A stretch of DNA of 64,000 nucleotides from Allofournierella massiliensis (GCF_004345265.1 NZ_SLUM01000018.1:21490-85489); one strand, 5' to 3'. Shown: positions 50,001-59,080, counted from the stretch's first letter. Numbers and translations: made by a program. The notes: generated by a model from the sequence alone, not told the origin.

Positions 50001-50776
50001 AACGAATTGTAACGATCCTTCTGCTTCTGGTCTGTGCAGCGGCGGGCGCCGTGCGCTGGCTGGACGTGATGTACTATACTGACCTTGCCACCGGCTTTGT
50101 GACCTGGGGCAGCTACCTGTGGCGCTATGCGCTGGCGGGCGGCGTGCTGGTGCTGCTGTGGCTGGCGGGCTGGATGATGCCCAAAACCAGCGCCTCGCTG
50201 AAGGGGCAGAGCACGGCCCAGGGCCTGGTTGCACTGGTGTGCGGCGTGGGCTTTGCGGCGCTGGGCGGGGTGTATCTGGCTGCCTTCGATCAGCTGGGCC
50301 GGTTTGAGCTGGCGCTGGCGGTGCTGTATCTGGTGAGCGGCGTATGGATGTTGCTGCTGGGGCGCAGCCGATTTACGCCGGAATTTGAAGCGCCCACCGG
50401 AAGTGCTCTGTTCGGCATCGCGGGTACGCTGGCGCTGTATCTGCTCACCATCAAGCGGTTCGGCCTTGCCCCCACCGGCATCGTGCGGGTAAACACCACG
50501 CTGGAAGCGCTGGCGGCGCTGGCAGCGCTGCTGTTCTGCACCGCCCAGCTGAAAACCGCCTATATCCCCGGCAGCAAGAGCGCCCGGTGGGTCTGGATCA
50601 GCGGCATGGGGGCCTTTGCCCTGTGCACCTGCCTTGCTCTGCCCAGCGCCGTGTGGAGCTGGCTGCAGGGCCAGAGCGAGCTGCGCAGCATGGTGGAGGG
50701 CGTCTGCCTTGCACTGGTGGGCCTGATGGGCGCGGTGTATGCGCTCACGGTCTCCGGGGCGGAAAAACAGGAGTGA
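49997..50776 (+). CDS. Polytopic membrane protein of unknown function
   Basis: A 259-residue protein with about seven helices and short loops, starting MKRIVTILLLLVCAAAGAV; the pattern resembles small uncharacterised Clostridia membrane proteins. No functional motif is visible. ATGA overlap with gltA indicates coupled translation, but a metabolic link to citrate synthesis is unproven. A strong terminator follows 6 bp after its stop codon. Confidence 0.72.
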   Translation: MKRIVTILLLLVCAAAGAVRWLDVMYYTDLATGFVTWGSYLWRYALAGGVLVLLWLAGWMMPKTSASLKGQSTAQGLVALVCGVGFAALGGVYLAAFDQLGRFELALAVLYLVSGVWMLLLGRSRFTPEFEAPTGSALFGIAGTLALYLLTIKRFGLAPTGIVRVNTTLEALAALAALLFCTAQLKTAYIPGSKSARWVWISGMGAFALCTCLALPSAVWSWLQGQSELRSMVEGVCLALVGLMGAVYALTVSGAEKQE

Positions 50777-50782
50777 CCATCC

Positions 50783-50829
50783 AAAAAAATCGCCGGAACC
50801 GGCTTTTTGCCGGTCCGGCGTTTTTTTGT
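50783..50829 (+). terminator. Terminator of the gltA operon
   Basis: AAAAAAATCGCCGGAACCGG and CCGGTCCGGCG stem, then seven T residues. Confidence 0.93.
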
Positions 50830-50848
50830 GTAAATCCTGCCAAAGCTG

Positions 50849-50857
50849 TGGTATAAT
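50849..50857 (+). promoter_or_regulatory. Extended -10 promoter of the siroheme reductase gene
   Basis: TGGTATAAT, 20 bp after the preceding terminator's T-run. Confidence 0.75.
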
Positions 50858-50910
50858 AACAGTCTGGCTGCCCCGCACCGGGGCAGCGGCGAACAGAAAA
50901 GGAGAACTGT

Positions 50911-52446
50911 ATGAACGATATGATGGCCGCCTTCCGGGCGGATCTTGCGGGCTTTGACGAAGCCACCCGCGATTTTTATACCGGCAACATGAGCAAGCAG
51001 GAGTATAAGGGCATCTCCGGCGGCTTTGGCAGCTATTCCGAAAAGGGCGGCCAGAAGGGCATGATCCGCCTGCGGATGACTGCCGGCCGCGTGACAAAGG
51101 AAAAGCTGGCCTTTGTGGTGGAGACTGCCGAACGGCTGAACATCGAGCTGCTCAAGCTGACCACCTGCGAGACCATTCAGCTGCATCATCTGACCGGCCG
51201 CCAGATTCTGGACGTGGCGGCAAAGGCACTGGACGCAGGCATTGTCTGCCGGGGCGGCGGCGGAGACCACCCCCGCAACGTGATGGCGCCGCCCCTGTCC
51301 GGCGTGCTGCCCGGCGAGAGCTTCGATGTGATTCCCTACGCCGAGATGACCGCGGACTACCTGCTCAGCCTGCTGTATCACATTCACATGCCCCGCAAGC
51401 TGAAGGTGGGCTTTGCCAACCACGAAAGCAACACGGCCCACGTCACCATGCGGGATCTGGGCTTTGTGGCGGAGGCGGACGGCGGCTTCTCGGTCTACAT
51501 CGCCGGCGGCATGGGCCCCAACCCCCGCATGGGCCTGAAGGTGGCCGAGCATGTGCCCGGCAGTGAGATTTTGTATTATGTGAAGGCCATGGTGGATACC
51601 TTCCTGGCCCACGGCAACTACGAGCAGCGCGCCAAGGCCCGTACCCGCTACATGCAGGAGGCGCTGGGCGAAGAGGGCCTGCGTCAGGCCTACAATCAGG
51701 CGCTGGAGGCCGCGAAGGCCGCCGGCGGGCTGGACCGTCAGGTGAAAGTATGCCCGGTGACCAAGCAGGGCGAGGGAAGCATCAGCGGCCGGCGGATCAT
51801 TGCCCAGAAGCAGCCGGGCCTCTTCGCGGTGAGCTACCATCCTCTGGGCGGCACTCCCAGCCGCCAGACCCTGCGGGCGCTGCTGGATACCATCCAGCCC
51901 ATGGAGCAGGTGGAGGTGCGTCTGGGCGCGGACGGTACCATGTATGTGATCAACTGCACCGCCGCCGAAGCGGAAAAGGTGCTGGCCGCCACCGACGACG
52001 GCGCCCGCACCCGCTTTGAGCATTCGGTGGCCTGCATCGGCGCTTCGGTCTGCCAGCAGGGAGTGCGGGATTCCCAGGCGCTGTACCACGCCTGTGTGCA
52101 GGCTGCACGGGAAGCGAATCTGCCGGACGGCGCGCTGCCGGTGATCCACATTTCCGGCTGCCCCTCCTCCTGCGGCACCCATCAGGTGGGCGCGCTGGGC
52201 TTCCACGGCGGCGTGAAACTGGTGGACAAGAAGCCCCACCCCGCCTTCACCCTGCATGTGAACGGCAGCGCCCGAATGGGCCAGGAGCGCTTCGGTGAAA
52301 GCTGGGGCGTGATCTTCGAGGAGCGCATCCCGGAATTTCTGGTGGCTGTGGGCCGCAAGGTGGCCGATGCCGGCCTTTCCTTCGAGGAATGGCTGCCCGA
52401 ACACGAAGCCGAGCTGCGCGCGCTGGCGGAGGGCTATCTGGTCTGA
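50911..52446 (+). CDS. Siroheme nitrite/sulfite reductase-family protein
   Basis: A 511-residue protein with two ferredoxin-like/parachain repeats and two siroheme/4Fe-4S catalytic motifs: cysteines in ACIGASVCQQG (C-X5-C) and ISGCPSSCGTHQVG (C-X3-C), the standard cluster ligands. IRLRMTAGRVTKEKL and TTCETIQLHHL are the first substrate-side blocks, with VYIAGGMGPNPRMGLK mid-protein. It reduces sulfite or nitrite by six electrons. No cys/nir partner genes are beside it, so electron donor and substrate are unknown. AAAGGAG upstream; own promoter and terminator. Confidence 0.9.
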   Translation: MNDMMAAFRADLAGFDEATRDFYTGNMSKQEYKGISGGFGSYSEKGGQKGMIRLRMTAGRVTKEKLAFVVETAERLNIELLKLTTCETIQLHHLTGRQILDVAAKALDAGIVCRGGGGDHPRNVMAPPLSGVLPGESFDVIPYAEMTADYLLSLLYHIHMPRKLKVGFANHESNTAHVTMRDLGFVAEADGGFSVYIAGGMGPNPRMGLKVAEHVPGSEILYYVKAMVDTFLAHGNYEQRAKARTRYMQEALGEEGLRQAYNQALEAAKAAGGLDRQVKVCPVTKQGEGSISGRRIIAQKQPGLFAVSYHPLGGTPSRQTLRALLDTIQPMEQVEVRLGADGTMYVINCTAAEAEKVLAATDDGARTRFEHSVACIGASVCQQGVRDSQALYHACVQAAREANLPDGALPVIHISGCPSSCGTHQVGALGFHGGVKLVDKKPHPAFTLHVNGSARMGQERFGESWGVIFEERIPEFLVAVGRKVADAGLSFEEWLPEHEAELRALAEGYLV

Positions 52447-52469
52447 TTTTCCGGCTTTTTCCAAAGCAA

Positions 52470-52507
52470 CGCCCCGGGCGGAGAGCATCCGTCCGGGGCC
52501 TTTTTGC
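52470..52507 (+). terminator. Terminator of the siroheme reductase gene
   Basis: GCCCCGGGCGGA and TCCGTCCGGGGC stem followed by CTTTTTGC. Confidence 0.92.
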
Positions 52508-52582
52508 ATTCTCTGGCAAAAAAATGGGCTGAAATCTTGTGAGTCATGCCGAAACTTAAGCCGTTATGAACCCGCCTCCCGG

Positions 52583-52591
52583 TGGTATAAT
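52583..52591 (+). promoter_or_regulatory. Extended -10 promoter of the PPK2 gene
   Basis: TGGTATAAT; a leader of about 85 bases follows. Confidence 0.75.
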
Positions 52592-52680
52592 GAAAGAAAA
52601 CGGCGGGCAGGGCAGCCGTGCCCGCACCGCCTGAAGCGCCCGGGCAGAATGCCCCGGCAGGGAAATGAGAGGTGTGCAAC

Positions 52681-54153
52681 ATGTTGAAAACCTGGGTTCG
52701 GCCGGTGCGGCCGGAGGAAAGCGAATGCAAACAGCGGCTGGACGCCGCCCGTGATCGGCTGGAAAAGCTGCAGCTGGAGGTGAAGGCTGCCGGCCTGCCG
52801 GTGCTGGTGCTGGTGGAGGGCTGGGGAGCTGCCGGCAAAGGCAGTATGCTGGGGCGGATCATTCAGAACATCGACCCACGCTTTTTCACGGTGACCAGCA
52901 TGTCCGCCCCCACCGTGGAAGAGGGGCGCTATCCATTTTTGTACCGGTATGTGAAGGCCATTCCCGAGGCGGGCAAGTTCGCCTTTCTGGATTCCGGCTG
53001 GATGGATCAGGTGGTAAAGGAGCGGCTGCGGGGCGAGCTGGAGGGCAAAGCCTATGCCCGGCGGCTGCAAAGCGTGCTGCGCTTTGAGCGCCAGCTCACC
53101 GACAACGGCTATCTGGTGCTCAAGCTGTTTTTGCAGATCAGCCGCAAGGAGCAGAAAAAGCGGCTGGATGCGCTGGCCGATAACCCGGACACCGCCTGGC
53201 GGGTGAGCGAAAACGACCGCTGGCAGAACAGGCATTATGAGGAATGCAAAAAGGTGTTCGACGATTATCTGCAGGCCACCAACCTGCCCGGTGCGCCCTG
53301 GTACATCATCGACGCGAAGGAGAAAAAGTGGTGCGAGGTGCAGATGCTGGAAACCCTGTGCAGCGCCATCGATACCGCCCGCAAAAATGCGGCGCTGGCG
53401 GTGTCCCTGCTGCAGAACACCTTCCCGCTGGTATCCATGCCCAAGCTGGCCCAGGTGGATCTTTCCCAGAGCCTGACCGATGAGGAATACGACGCCCGGC
53501 GCAAGGCGCTGCAAAAGCGGCTGACGGTGCTGCACAACCGCATCTACCGCAAAAAGGTGCCGGTGATCATCGTATACGAGGGCTGGGATGCTGCGGGCAA
53601 GGGCGGCAACATCCGGCGGGTCACCGCCGCGCTGGATCCCCGGGGCTATCAGGTGAACCCCATCGCCAGCCCGGAGCCCCACGAAAAGGCCCGCCATTAT
53701 CTGTGGCGGTTCTGGACCCGCCTGCCCAAGACCGGCCACATCGCAATTTTTGACCGCAGCTGGTACGGCCGGGTGATGGTGGAGCGGATCGAGGGCTTCT
53801 GCACCGAGAACGACTGGCAGCGTGCCTACAACGAAATCAACGAGTTCGAGGCCGAGCTGATCAACTGGGGCGCGGTGATTCTGAAGTTCTGGGTCCACAT
53901 CGACCCGGCCACCCAGCTGGAACGGTTCAACAGCCGCCAGAACACCCCGGAAAAGCAGTGGAAGATCACCGATGAGGACTGGCGCAACCGGGAAAAATGG
54001 CCCGCCTACGAGCAGGCAGTGGACGAGATGCTGCAAAAGACCAGTACCCAGAAGGCCCCCTGGCACATCCTGCCCTCCAACGACAAAAAGTTTGCCCGCG
54101 TCAAAGCGCTGGAGATCATTGTGGATACGCTGGAAAAGGCGCTGGAAGAATAA
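52681..54153 (+). CDS. pap: Polyphosphate:AMP phosphotransferase (two-domain class II PPK2)
   Basis: Phosphorylates AMP to ADP with polyphosphate. The 490-residue protein is the fused two-PPK2-domain form: Walker A VEGWGAAGKGSML in the first domain (about 47) with a weaker lid and Walker B (LDSGWMDQVV), and YEGWDAAGKGGNIRR plus FDRSWYGRVMVERIEGF in the second, the catalytic half. Length fits the family. ATG at 52681 follows AGAGGTG; GTG at 52672 is alternative. With the VTC gene it suggests active polyphosphate use. Confidence 0.93.
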   Translation: MLKTWVRPVRPEESECKQRLDAARDRLEKLQLEVKAAGLPVLVLVEGWGAAGKGSMLGRIIQNIDPRFFTVTSMSAPTVEEGRYPFLYRYVKAIPEAGKFAFLDSGWMDQVVKERLRGELEGKAYARRLQSVLRFERQLTDNGYLVLKLFLQISRKEQKKRLDALADNPDTAWRVSENDRWQNRHYEECKKVFDDYLQATNLPGAPWYIIDAKEKKWCEVQMLETLCSAIDTARKNAALAVSLLQNTFPLVSMPKLAQVDLSQSLTDEEYDARRKALQKRLTVLHNRIYRKKVPVIIVYEGWDAAGKGGNIRRVTAALDPRGYQVNPIASPEPHEKARHYLWRFWTRLPKTGHIAIFDRSWYGRVMVERIEGFCTENDWQRAYNEINEFEAELINWGAVILKFWVHIDPATQLERFNSRQNTPEKQWKITDEDWRNREKWPAYEQAVDEMLQKTSTQKAPWHILPSNDKKFARVKALEIIVDTLEKALEE

Positions 54154-54172
54154 GTTTTTGAAACGTGAAAGA

Positions 54173-54210
54173 AAAGCGCCTCCTTGGCAAAACTGCCCAG
54201 GGGGCGCTTT
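54173..54210. terminator. Bidirectional terminator
   Basis: AAAGCGCC-T-CCTTGGC and GCCCAGG-G-GGCGCTTT hairpin between the PPK2 gene and convergent ansA. Confidence 0.85.
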
Positions 54211-54229
54211 GATGCGTTATGGAAGAATG

Positions 54230-55249
54230 TCAGCGGGCGCTGGTCAGCTCGCCTCGCAGGTCCTGTTCCATCCAGTGCTTGATGGTGTCCCGGTCGTAGC
54301 CCTTGCTGAACAGGTAGTACAGCTTTGCCACGGCGGCCTCGGTGGTCATGTCCAGCCCGCTCACCGCGCCGGCAGCCTTCAGGCCGCTGCTGGTGGCGTA
54401 AGTACCAATGTGCACCGCGCCCTGGGGGCACTGGCTGCACACCGTGAGAATGGTGCCGTGGGCGAAGGCCTTCTGGATCAGGGGCAGCAGTGCGCCGTCG
54501 TAGTCCGGAATGTTGCCTGCGCCAAAGGTCTCCAGCACGATGCCCTGCAGCTTTTCGGTCAGAATTGAGTCGAACAGCTCGAACTGGATGCCGGGGAACA
54601 CCTTCAGTACGCCGATGGGAACATTCTCCAGCTTTGCCAGCTGCAGGGGGCCGTTCACCCGGGGCGCGCCGATGGCGCTTTTGTTGTAGCGGATGTCCAC
54701 CCCGGCGGTGGCCAGCGGGGGATAATTGGGGGAGGAGAAGGCCTGCAGCCCGTCTGCCGAGCTCTTCACCGCCCGGTTGCCCCGCAGCAGCTGGCCGCCG
54801 AAATAAAGGCTCACCTCGTTTACCACACCCTCGGCGGCGATGAGCAGGCTGGTGATCAGATTGTCCCGTCCGTCGCTGCGCAGCTGGCACAGCGGAATCT
54901 GGCTGCCGGTGAGCACCACCGGCTTGTCCAGATTTTCCAGCATGAAGCTCAGGGCCGAGGCGGTGTAGGCCATGGTGTCGGTGCCGTGCAGCACCACGAA
55001 GCCGTCGAAGTGATGATACCGGTCCGCAATGGCCTGGCCGATGGCGCACCACTCGTGCACCGTGATGTTGGAGGAGTCCAGCAGCGGGTCCATCTCCACC
55101 AGCTCCCAGTCCGGCATGTCCGGGCTGGTCAGCTCCGGAATGGCCGCAAGCCCCCCGGCAAAGCAGCCGGGCCTGGGCGCATAGCCCTGTTCGCTGGGCA
55201 TCATGCCGATGGTGCCGCCGGTATATAAGATGCAGATGCGTTTTTTCAT
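54230..55249 (-). CDS. ansA: L-asparaginase (type I)
   Basis: Hydrolyses asparagine to aspartate and ammonia. The 339-residue protein has both active-site threonine motifs: ILYTGGTIGMM near residue 12 and VVLHGTDTMAYTASAL near 88, followed by the catalytic Lys region TGSQIPLCQLRSDGRDNL. No signal peptide, so cytoplasmic. ATG at 55249 has AGGGGGC upstream. It is downstream of an ATPase-domain gene on the same strand, separated by 140 bp with a small repeat remnant. Confidence 0.94.
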   Translation of the reverse strand: MKKRICILYTGGTIGMMPSEQGYAPRPGCFAGGLAAIPELTSPDMPDWELVEMDPLLDSSNITVHEWCAIGQAIADRYHHFDGFVVLHGTDTMAYTASALSFMLENLDKPVVLTGSQIPLCQLRSDGRDNLITSLLIAAEGVVNEVSLYFGGQLLRGNRAVKSSADGLQAFSSPNYPPLATAGVDIRYNKSAIGAPRVNGPLQLAKLENVPIGVLKVFPGIQFELFDSILTEKLQGIVLETFGAGNIPDYDGALLPLIQKAFAHGTILTVCSQCPQGAVHIGTYATSSGLKAAGAVSGLDMTTEAAVAKLYYLFSKGYDRDTIKHWMEQDLRGELTSAR

Positions 55250-55345
55250 GAAAAAGCCCCCTGTGCCGGCGTCGGCTGTGCGCGGCGCTGCGGCGAATTT
55301 TGCTGTTAATCAGCATACCATAAAAGCCGGGCGGGGGCAACTTCA

Positions 55346-55388
55346 GGCCATACCGTATTGTTGCAGGCGTGAATCGTGCGGGGCTGCC
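55346..55388 (+). repeat. Interspersed repeat, minimal remnant
   Basis: 43 bp: decayed GGCCATACCG left end and GAATCGTGCGGGGCTGCC right end with almost nothing between. Confidence 0.55.
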
Positions 55389-55389
55389 T

Positions 55390-56043
55390 TTATTCCGGCA
55401 GGATGCACCGGGGAGCCAGATGGATATAAAGCGGGCTGAACCGGTCCTCCCAGAGCTCCGCCGCACGGGGTGCGGGCAGCGGGGGAAGGTCGGAGCGCAG
55501 CGGCAGCGAAAGAGCGCAGGCAAAGCCCGGCCCGCCCGCCCGCACCGCAAAGCTTCCCCCTGCCTGCTTTGCAAATGCCCGGGCCGCGCCAAATCCAAAG
55601 CCCGGCCGGGCATTCCCGGTAAGACCGGGGCCGCTGTCCAGATAAAACAGGCAGGCGCGTCCGCCCGCTGCCCGCAGCCGCAGCTCCATGCCGGGGCAGG
55701 GCCCGGCATACAAAAGGCTGTTGCACACCGCCTGCAGCACCAGCGCCTCCAACAGGCCGCCCCGGCCCGCCACCGGCAGCGGCTCGCCCCAGCCGGAAAA
55801 GCGCAGCGACGCCGGGGGCAGAGGGCACACCTCGGCCGCCGCCGCCAGCAGTGCGCCGCACCAGTCGTTCAGCTCCAGGCAGGATGCGGCGGGCAGCGAA
55901 AAGGCAGCCTCCAGCTCCAGCGCCCGGGCCCGGCGCAGCAGAAGATAGCCGCCCCGCCGCTCGTCGGGCTCCCCGCTCAGGCGAAGGGCGGCCCGGTGGC
56001 GCAGAAAAGCCGCCCGGGCCAGTGAATCGCTTGCAAAAGGCAT
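55390..56043 (-). CDS. Orphan HATPase-domain protein without histidine box
   Basis: A 217-residue protein whose C-terminal half looks like a GHKL kinase ATPase domain: N-box-like LQAVCNSLLYA, G1-like DSGPGLTG, G2-like PGFGFGAARAFAKQAGGSFAV and a final ACALSLPL strand. The N-terminal half is Ala/Leu/Arg-rich and lacks a recognisable dimerisation/phosphoacceptor His motif, sensor or membrane helix. It may be an anti-sigma-like ATPase or a degraded sensor kinase; Asn of the N box is present. AGGAGGG precedes ATG at 56043. No response regulator gene is adjacent. Confidence 0.65.
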   Translation of the reverse strand: MPFASDSLARAAFLRHRAALRLSGEPDERRGGYLLLRRARALELEAAFSLPAASCLELNDWCGALLAAAAEVCPLPPASLRFSGWGEPLPVAGRGGLLEALVLQAVCNSLLYAGPCPGMELRLRAAGGRACLFYLDSGPGLTGNARPGFGFGAARAFAKQAGGSFAVRAGGPGFACALSLPLRSDLPPLPAPRAAELWEDRFSPLYIHLAPRCILPE

Positions 56044-56177
56044 GAAGGTCCCTCCTGTTTTATGGGCCTGTATCCGTTAGTTTGCACAAATGATGCAACA
56101 ATATCCCGTGATAATGCCCAAGGACAGGCGCTGCACGGGGAATCTTTGTACTTTTGTGTTAATTTATTGACAAGCCC

Positions 56178-56206
56178 TTGTAGTTTTTCCATTTTTGGTA
56201 TACAAT
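56178..56206 (+). promoter_or_regulatory. Promoter of gapA
   Basis: TTGTAG (56178-56183) and TACAAT (56201-56206), 17-bp spacer, in a strongly AT-rich region. A consensus TTGACA at 56167-56172 is badly spaced for it but may serve a second start. Confidence 0.75.
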
Positions 56207-56249
56207 AAAGACACCTAAGTAATTCATTTACCTTAAGGAGGATATTACA

Positions 56250-57260
56250 ATGGCTGTTAAAGTTGCAATTAATGGTTTTGGTCGCATTGGCCGTCTGGCT
56301 TTCCGTCAGATGTTCGGCGCTGAGGGTTACGAGATCGTTGCTATCAACGACCTGACCAGCCCCGAGATGCTGGCTCACCTGCTGAAGTACGACACCGCTC
56401 AGGGTCGTTACGACGGTCACACCGTTGAGGCTGGCGAAGGCTCCATCACCGTAGACGGCAAGAAGATCACCATCTACGCCAACCCCAATCCCGCTGAGCT
56501 GCCCTGGGGCGAGCTGGGTGTAGACGTTGTTCTGGAGTGCACCGGCTTCTTCACCAAGAAGGACAAGGCCATGGCTCACATCAACGCTGGAGCCAAGAAG
56601 GTTGTTATCTCCGCTCCCGCTGGCAACGACCTGAAGACCATCGTTTACAGCGTTAACGAGAACACCCTGACCAAGGAAGACCAGATCATCAGCGCTGCTT
56701 CCTGCACCACCAACTGCCTGGCTCCCATGGCCAAGGCTCTGAACGATGCCTTCCCCATCCAGAGCGGCATCATGACCACCGTGCATGCTTACACCGGTGA
56801 CCAGATGATTCTGGACGGCCCCCATCGTAAGGGCGACCTGCGTCGTGCTCGTGCTGGCGCTGCCAACATCGTTCCCAACAGCACCGGCGCTGCCAAGGCC
56901 ATCGGCCTGGTTATCCCCGAGCTGAACGGCAAGCTGATCGGTTCTGCTCAGCGCGTTCCCGTTCCCACCGGCTCCACCACCATCCTGGTTGCCGTTGTTA
57001 AGGGCAAGGACGTTACCGTTGACAGCATCAACGCTGCCATGAAGGCTGCTTCTTCCGAGAGCTTCGGCTACAACACCGATCCCATCGTGTCTTCCGACAT
57101 CATCGGCATCCGTTACGGCAGCCTGTTTGATGCCACCCAGACCATGGTTACCAAGATCGACGACGACACCTATCAGGTTCAGGTTGTGTCCTGGTACGAC
57201 AACGAGAACAGCTACACCAGCCAGATGGTTCGCACCATCAAGTACTTCGCTGAGCTGTAA
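56250..57260 (+). CDS. gapA: Glyceraldehyde-3-phosphate dehydrogenase
   Basis: Glycolytic enzyme oxidising glyceraldehyde 3-phosphate to 1,3-bisphosphoglycerate with NAD. The 336-residue protein begins with the Rossmann motif [17 protein letters not shown], has the catalytic cysteine in [31 protein letters not shown] and the C-terminal [21 protein letters not shown] is 9 bases upstream. Codon use is markedly different from flanking genes (GTT, GCT, CGT preferred), the mark of very high expression. No pgk, tpi or cggR beside it; monocistronic with strong promoter and terminator. Confidence 0.98.
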   Translation: MAVKVAINGFGRIGRLAFRQMFGAEGYEIVAINDLTSPEMLAHLLKYDTAQGRYDGHTVEAGEGSITVDGKKITIYANPNPAELPWGELGVDVVLECTGFFTKKDKAMAHINAGAKKVVISAPAGNDLKTIVYSVNENTLTKEDQIISAASCTTNCLAPMAKALNDAFPIQSGIMTTVHAYTGDQMILDGPHRKGDLRRARAGAANIVPNSTGAAKAIGLVIPELNGKLIGSAQRVPVPTGSTTILVAVVKGKDVTVDSINAAMKAASSESFGYNTDPIVSSDIIGIRYGSLFDATQTMVTKIDDDTYQVQVVSWYDNENSYTSQMVRTIKYFAEL

Positions 57261-57283
57261 TTCTCCTCTGCTTAGGGTATGAC

Positions 57284-57324
57284 AAAGGCCCCCGCACGGT
57301 TCCTCCGTGCGGGGGCCTTTTTTA
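57284..57324 (+). terminator. Terminator of gapA
   Basis: AAGGCCCCCGCACGG-TTCCT-CCGTGCGGGGGCCTT then TTTT. Confidence 0.95.
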
Positions 57325-57340
57325 TGTTTTGCGGGAATGC

Positions 57341-57369
57341 TTGCCAATCCAGCTTTTTGATGCTAAACT
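57341..57369 (+). promoter_or_regulatory. Promoter of azlCD
   Basis: TTGCCA (57341-57346) and TGC-TAAACT (57364-57369), 17-bp spacer. Confidence 0.7.
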
Positions 57370-57398
57370 GATAACACGATAAAAGGAGTTGACATACA

Positions 57399-58118
57399 AT
57401 GCAGCAGGGAATGCGCCGCAGGGCGCTGGCCGCGGCCTTTCCCCACACGGTGCCCATTCTGGCGGGGTTTCTGTTTCTGGGCATGGCCTACGGTATCTAT
57501 ATGAATGTGTCCGGCTTTCCGTTCTGGTATCCCATGCTTATGGGGCTTACCATCTTCGGTGGCTCGCTGGAGTTTGTGGCGGTGAGCATGCTGCTGGCGC
57601 CCTTTGCACCGGTACAGACCTTTCTGATGGCCCTGATGCTTCAGGCCCGCCACCTGTTCTACGGCATTACCATGCTGGAAAAATACCGGGATGTGGGCCC
57701 AAAACGCTGGTATCTGATCTTCGGCATGTGTGACGAGAGCTTTTCCATCAACTGCAGCGCAGAGATTCCGGAGGGCGTGGACCGGGGCTGGTTCTATTTC
57801 TGGGTCACCCTGCTCAACCACGCCTACTGGGTAACCGGCGCCACGCTGGGCGGCCTTGCAGGGTCGCTGCTCTCCTTCGACACCACCGGCCTGGACTTTG
57901 TGATGACCGCCATGTTTGTGGTGATTTTTCTGGAGCAGTGGGGCAAGGAGAAGGGCCATCTGCCCTCGCTCATTGGCCTTGGGGCCAGCGGGGTGTGCCT
58001 TGCGCTTTTCGGAGTGGATTCCTTCCTGCTGCCCGCCATGGGCTGTATTCTGGCTTTGCTTACGGTCCTCAAAAAGCCCATTGACCGGATGCAGGCGGAA
58101 GGAGGGGAGGATGCATGA
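57399..58118 (+). CDS. azlC: AzlC-family amino-acid exporter subunit
   Basis: Large subunit of a branched-chain amino acid (or azaleucine) exporter. The 239-residue protein has about seven helices; [20 protein letters not shown] and [16 protein letters not shown] with DESFSINC are conserved AzlC segments. AAAGGAG precedes the ATG. ATGA overlap joins it to azlD, the small partner, as is usual. The actual exported amino acid cannot be told. Confidence 0.93.
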   Translation: MQQGMRRRALAAAFPHTVPILAGFLFLGMAYGIYMNVSGFPFWYPMLMGLTIFGGSLEFVAVSMLLAPFAPVQTFLMALMLQARHLFYGITMLEKYRDVGPKRWYLIFGMCDESFSINCSAEIPEGVDRGWFYFWVTLLNHAYWVTGATLGGLAGSLLSFDTTGLDFVMTAMFVVIFLEQWGKEKGHLPSLIGLGASGVCLALFGVDSFLLPAMGCILALLTVLKKPIDRMQAEGGEDA

Positions 58119-58438
58119 CCCTGACGCAACAGATCATTACCATCGGCCTGTGTGTGCTGGGCACCATGCTCACCCGGTTTCTGCCCTTCTGGGTGTTCCG
58201 GGGCGGTCAGGTGCCGGCCTATGTGCGGTATCTGGGGCGGGCACTGCCGGGGGCCATCTTCGGCATGCTGGTGATTTACTGCCTGAAGGGCGTGCAGTGG
58301 ACGGCGGGTTCCCACGGCCTGCCGGAAATCATTGCGATTTTGGTCACCATCGGCCTGCACCGGTGGAAACGGCAGATGCTTCTTTCCATTGCCGGCGGCA
58401 CGGTTTGCTACATGCTGCTGGTCCAGTGGGTGTTTTAA
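58115..58438 (+). CDS. azlD: AzlD-family small subunit
   Basis: A 107-residue membrane protein with about four helices, containing [16 protein letters not shown] and [19 protein letters not shown], typical of AzlD. It works with AzlC in amino-acid export. Overlaps azlC by 4 bp. A GGGCGA/TCGCCC hairpin without T-run follows the stop. Confidence 0.92.
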   Translation: MTLTQQIITIGLCVLGTMLTRFLPFWVFRGGQVPAYVRYLGRALPGAIFGMLVIYCLKGVQWTAGSHGLPEIIAILVTIGLHRWKRQMLLSIAGGTVCYMLLVQWVF

Positions 58439-58640
58439 GGGCGAAATCGCCCTGCTACCGGGGAAAAGTGTTCGCAAAAGGCGAACAAAATGCGGCTTTT
58501 AAAAATTTTTCTGAATTTTCAAAAATTTTTGGAAAGAGTTGAAATAAAACCCGGTCCTCAATCGTCTTACAAGTACAAGCGGACAATCAAACCGGTCGGC
58601 ACGCGGTCCTCAAAGCCAGCGGCCCGGCGGATGAATGAAA
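58439..58640. other. Intergenic region with phased AAAAATTTTT repeats
   Basis: Two small hairpins (AGGGCGA/TCGCCCT at 58438-58453 and GTTCGC/GCGAAC near 58470) precede two copies of AAAAATTTTT at 58501-58510 and 58521-58530, exactly 20 bp apart. No reading frame is evident. This could be intrinsically bent DNA or an upstream promoter element for the next gene. Confidence 0.5.
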
Positions 58641-58663
58641 ATTGACATTGAGGAGGGAATTCC

Positions 58664-58999
58664 ATGAAGTGGATGCTGATCGTATCGGGCCTGTTGGCGG
58701 CGTGTGCTGCATTCGCGCTGCTGCGTGCATGGGCCGGCAAGGGGAAATCGAATAAGGGTGAAGTGAGCCTGATGGCCACTGTGAAGCGGATTTTGACCAA
58801 CGGCGAGGGTCAGTATCGCGGCGTATTCATCGCCCGTGGCCAGGAAGTGGAATTTGCCATTCCCGCCCACATCGCCCGCCAGCTGCAGCCCGGCGAGCGG
58901 GGCGTGCTCACCTACCGGGGCGGCGAGTTTGTGTACTTTGTGCCTCGCCAGCAGCTGTTTGAAGCCGAGGGCGAGGGCCAGCTGCGCGCTGTTTCCTGA
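58664..58999 (+). CDS. DUF2500-like membrane-anchored protein
   Basis: A 111-residue protein: one N-terminal helix (about 3-22), a short Lys/Gly spacer, and a beta-rich domain with MATVKRILTNGEGQYRGVF, GQEVEFAIP and GERGVLTYRGGEFVYFV that follows the DUF2500 pattern (GDR-EF-V ... GD-G-LT-QG-RF). Function unknown. GAGGAGGG precedes the ATG. It is alone between azlD and a terminator. Confidence 0.75.
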   Translation: MKWMLIVSGLLAACAAFALLRAWAGKGKSNKGEVSLMATVKRILTNGEGQYRGVFIARGQEVEFAIPAHIARQLQPGERGVLTYRGGEFVYFVPRQQLFEAEGEGQLRAVS

Positions 59000-59080
59000 A
59001 TGATGCAAAACGTTCGCGCCGGGGCTTAGCAAGCGGCCCGGGGGCGGCTTTTGAACCCGCCTTGTCATGAGACGGAGCTG

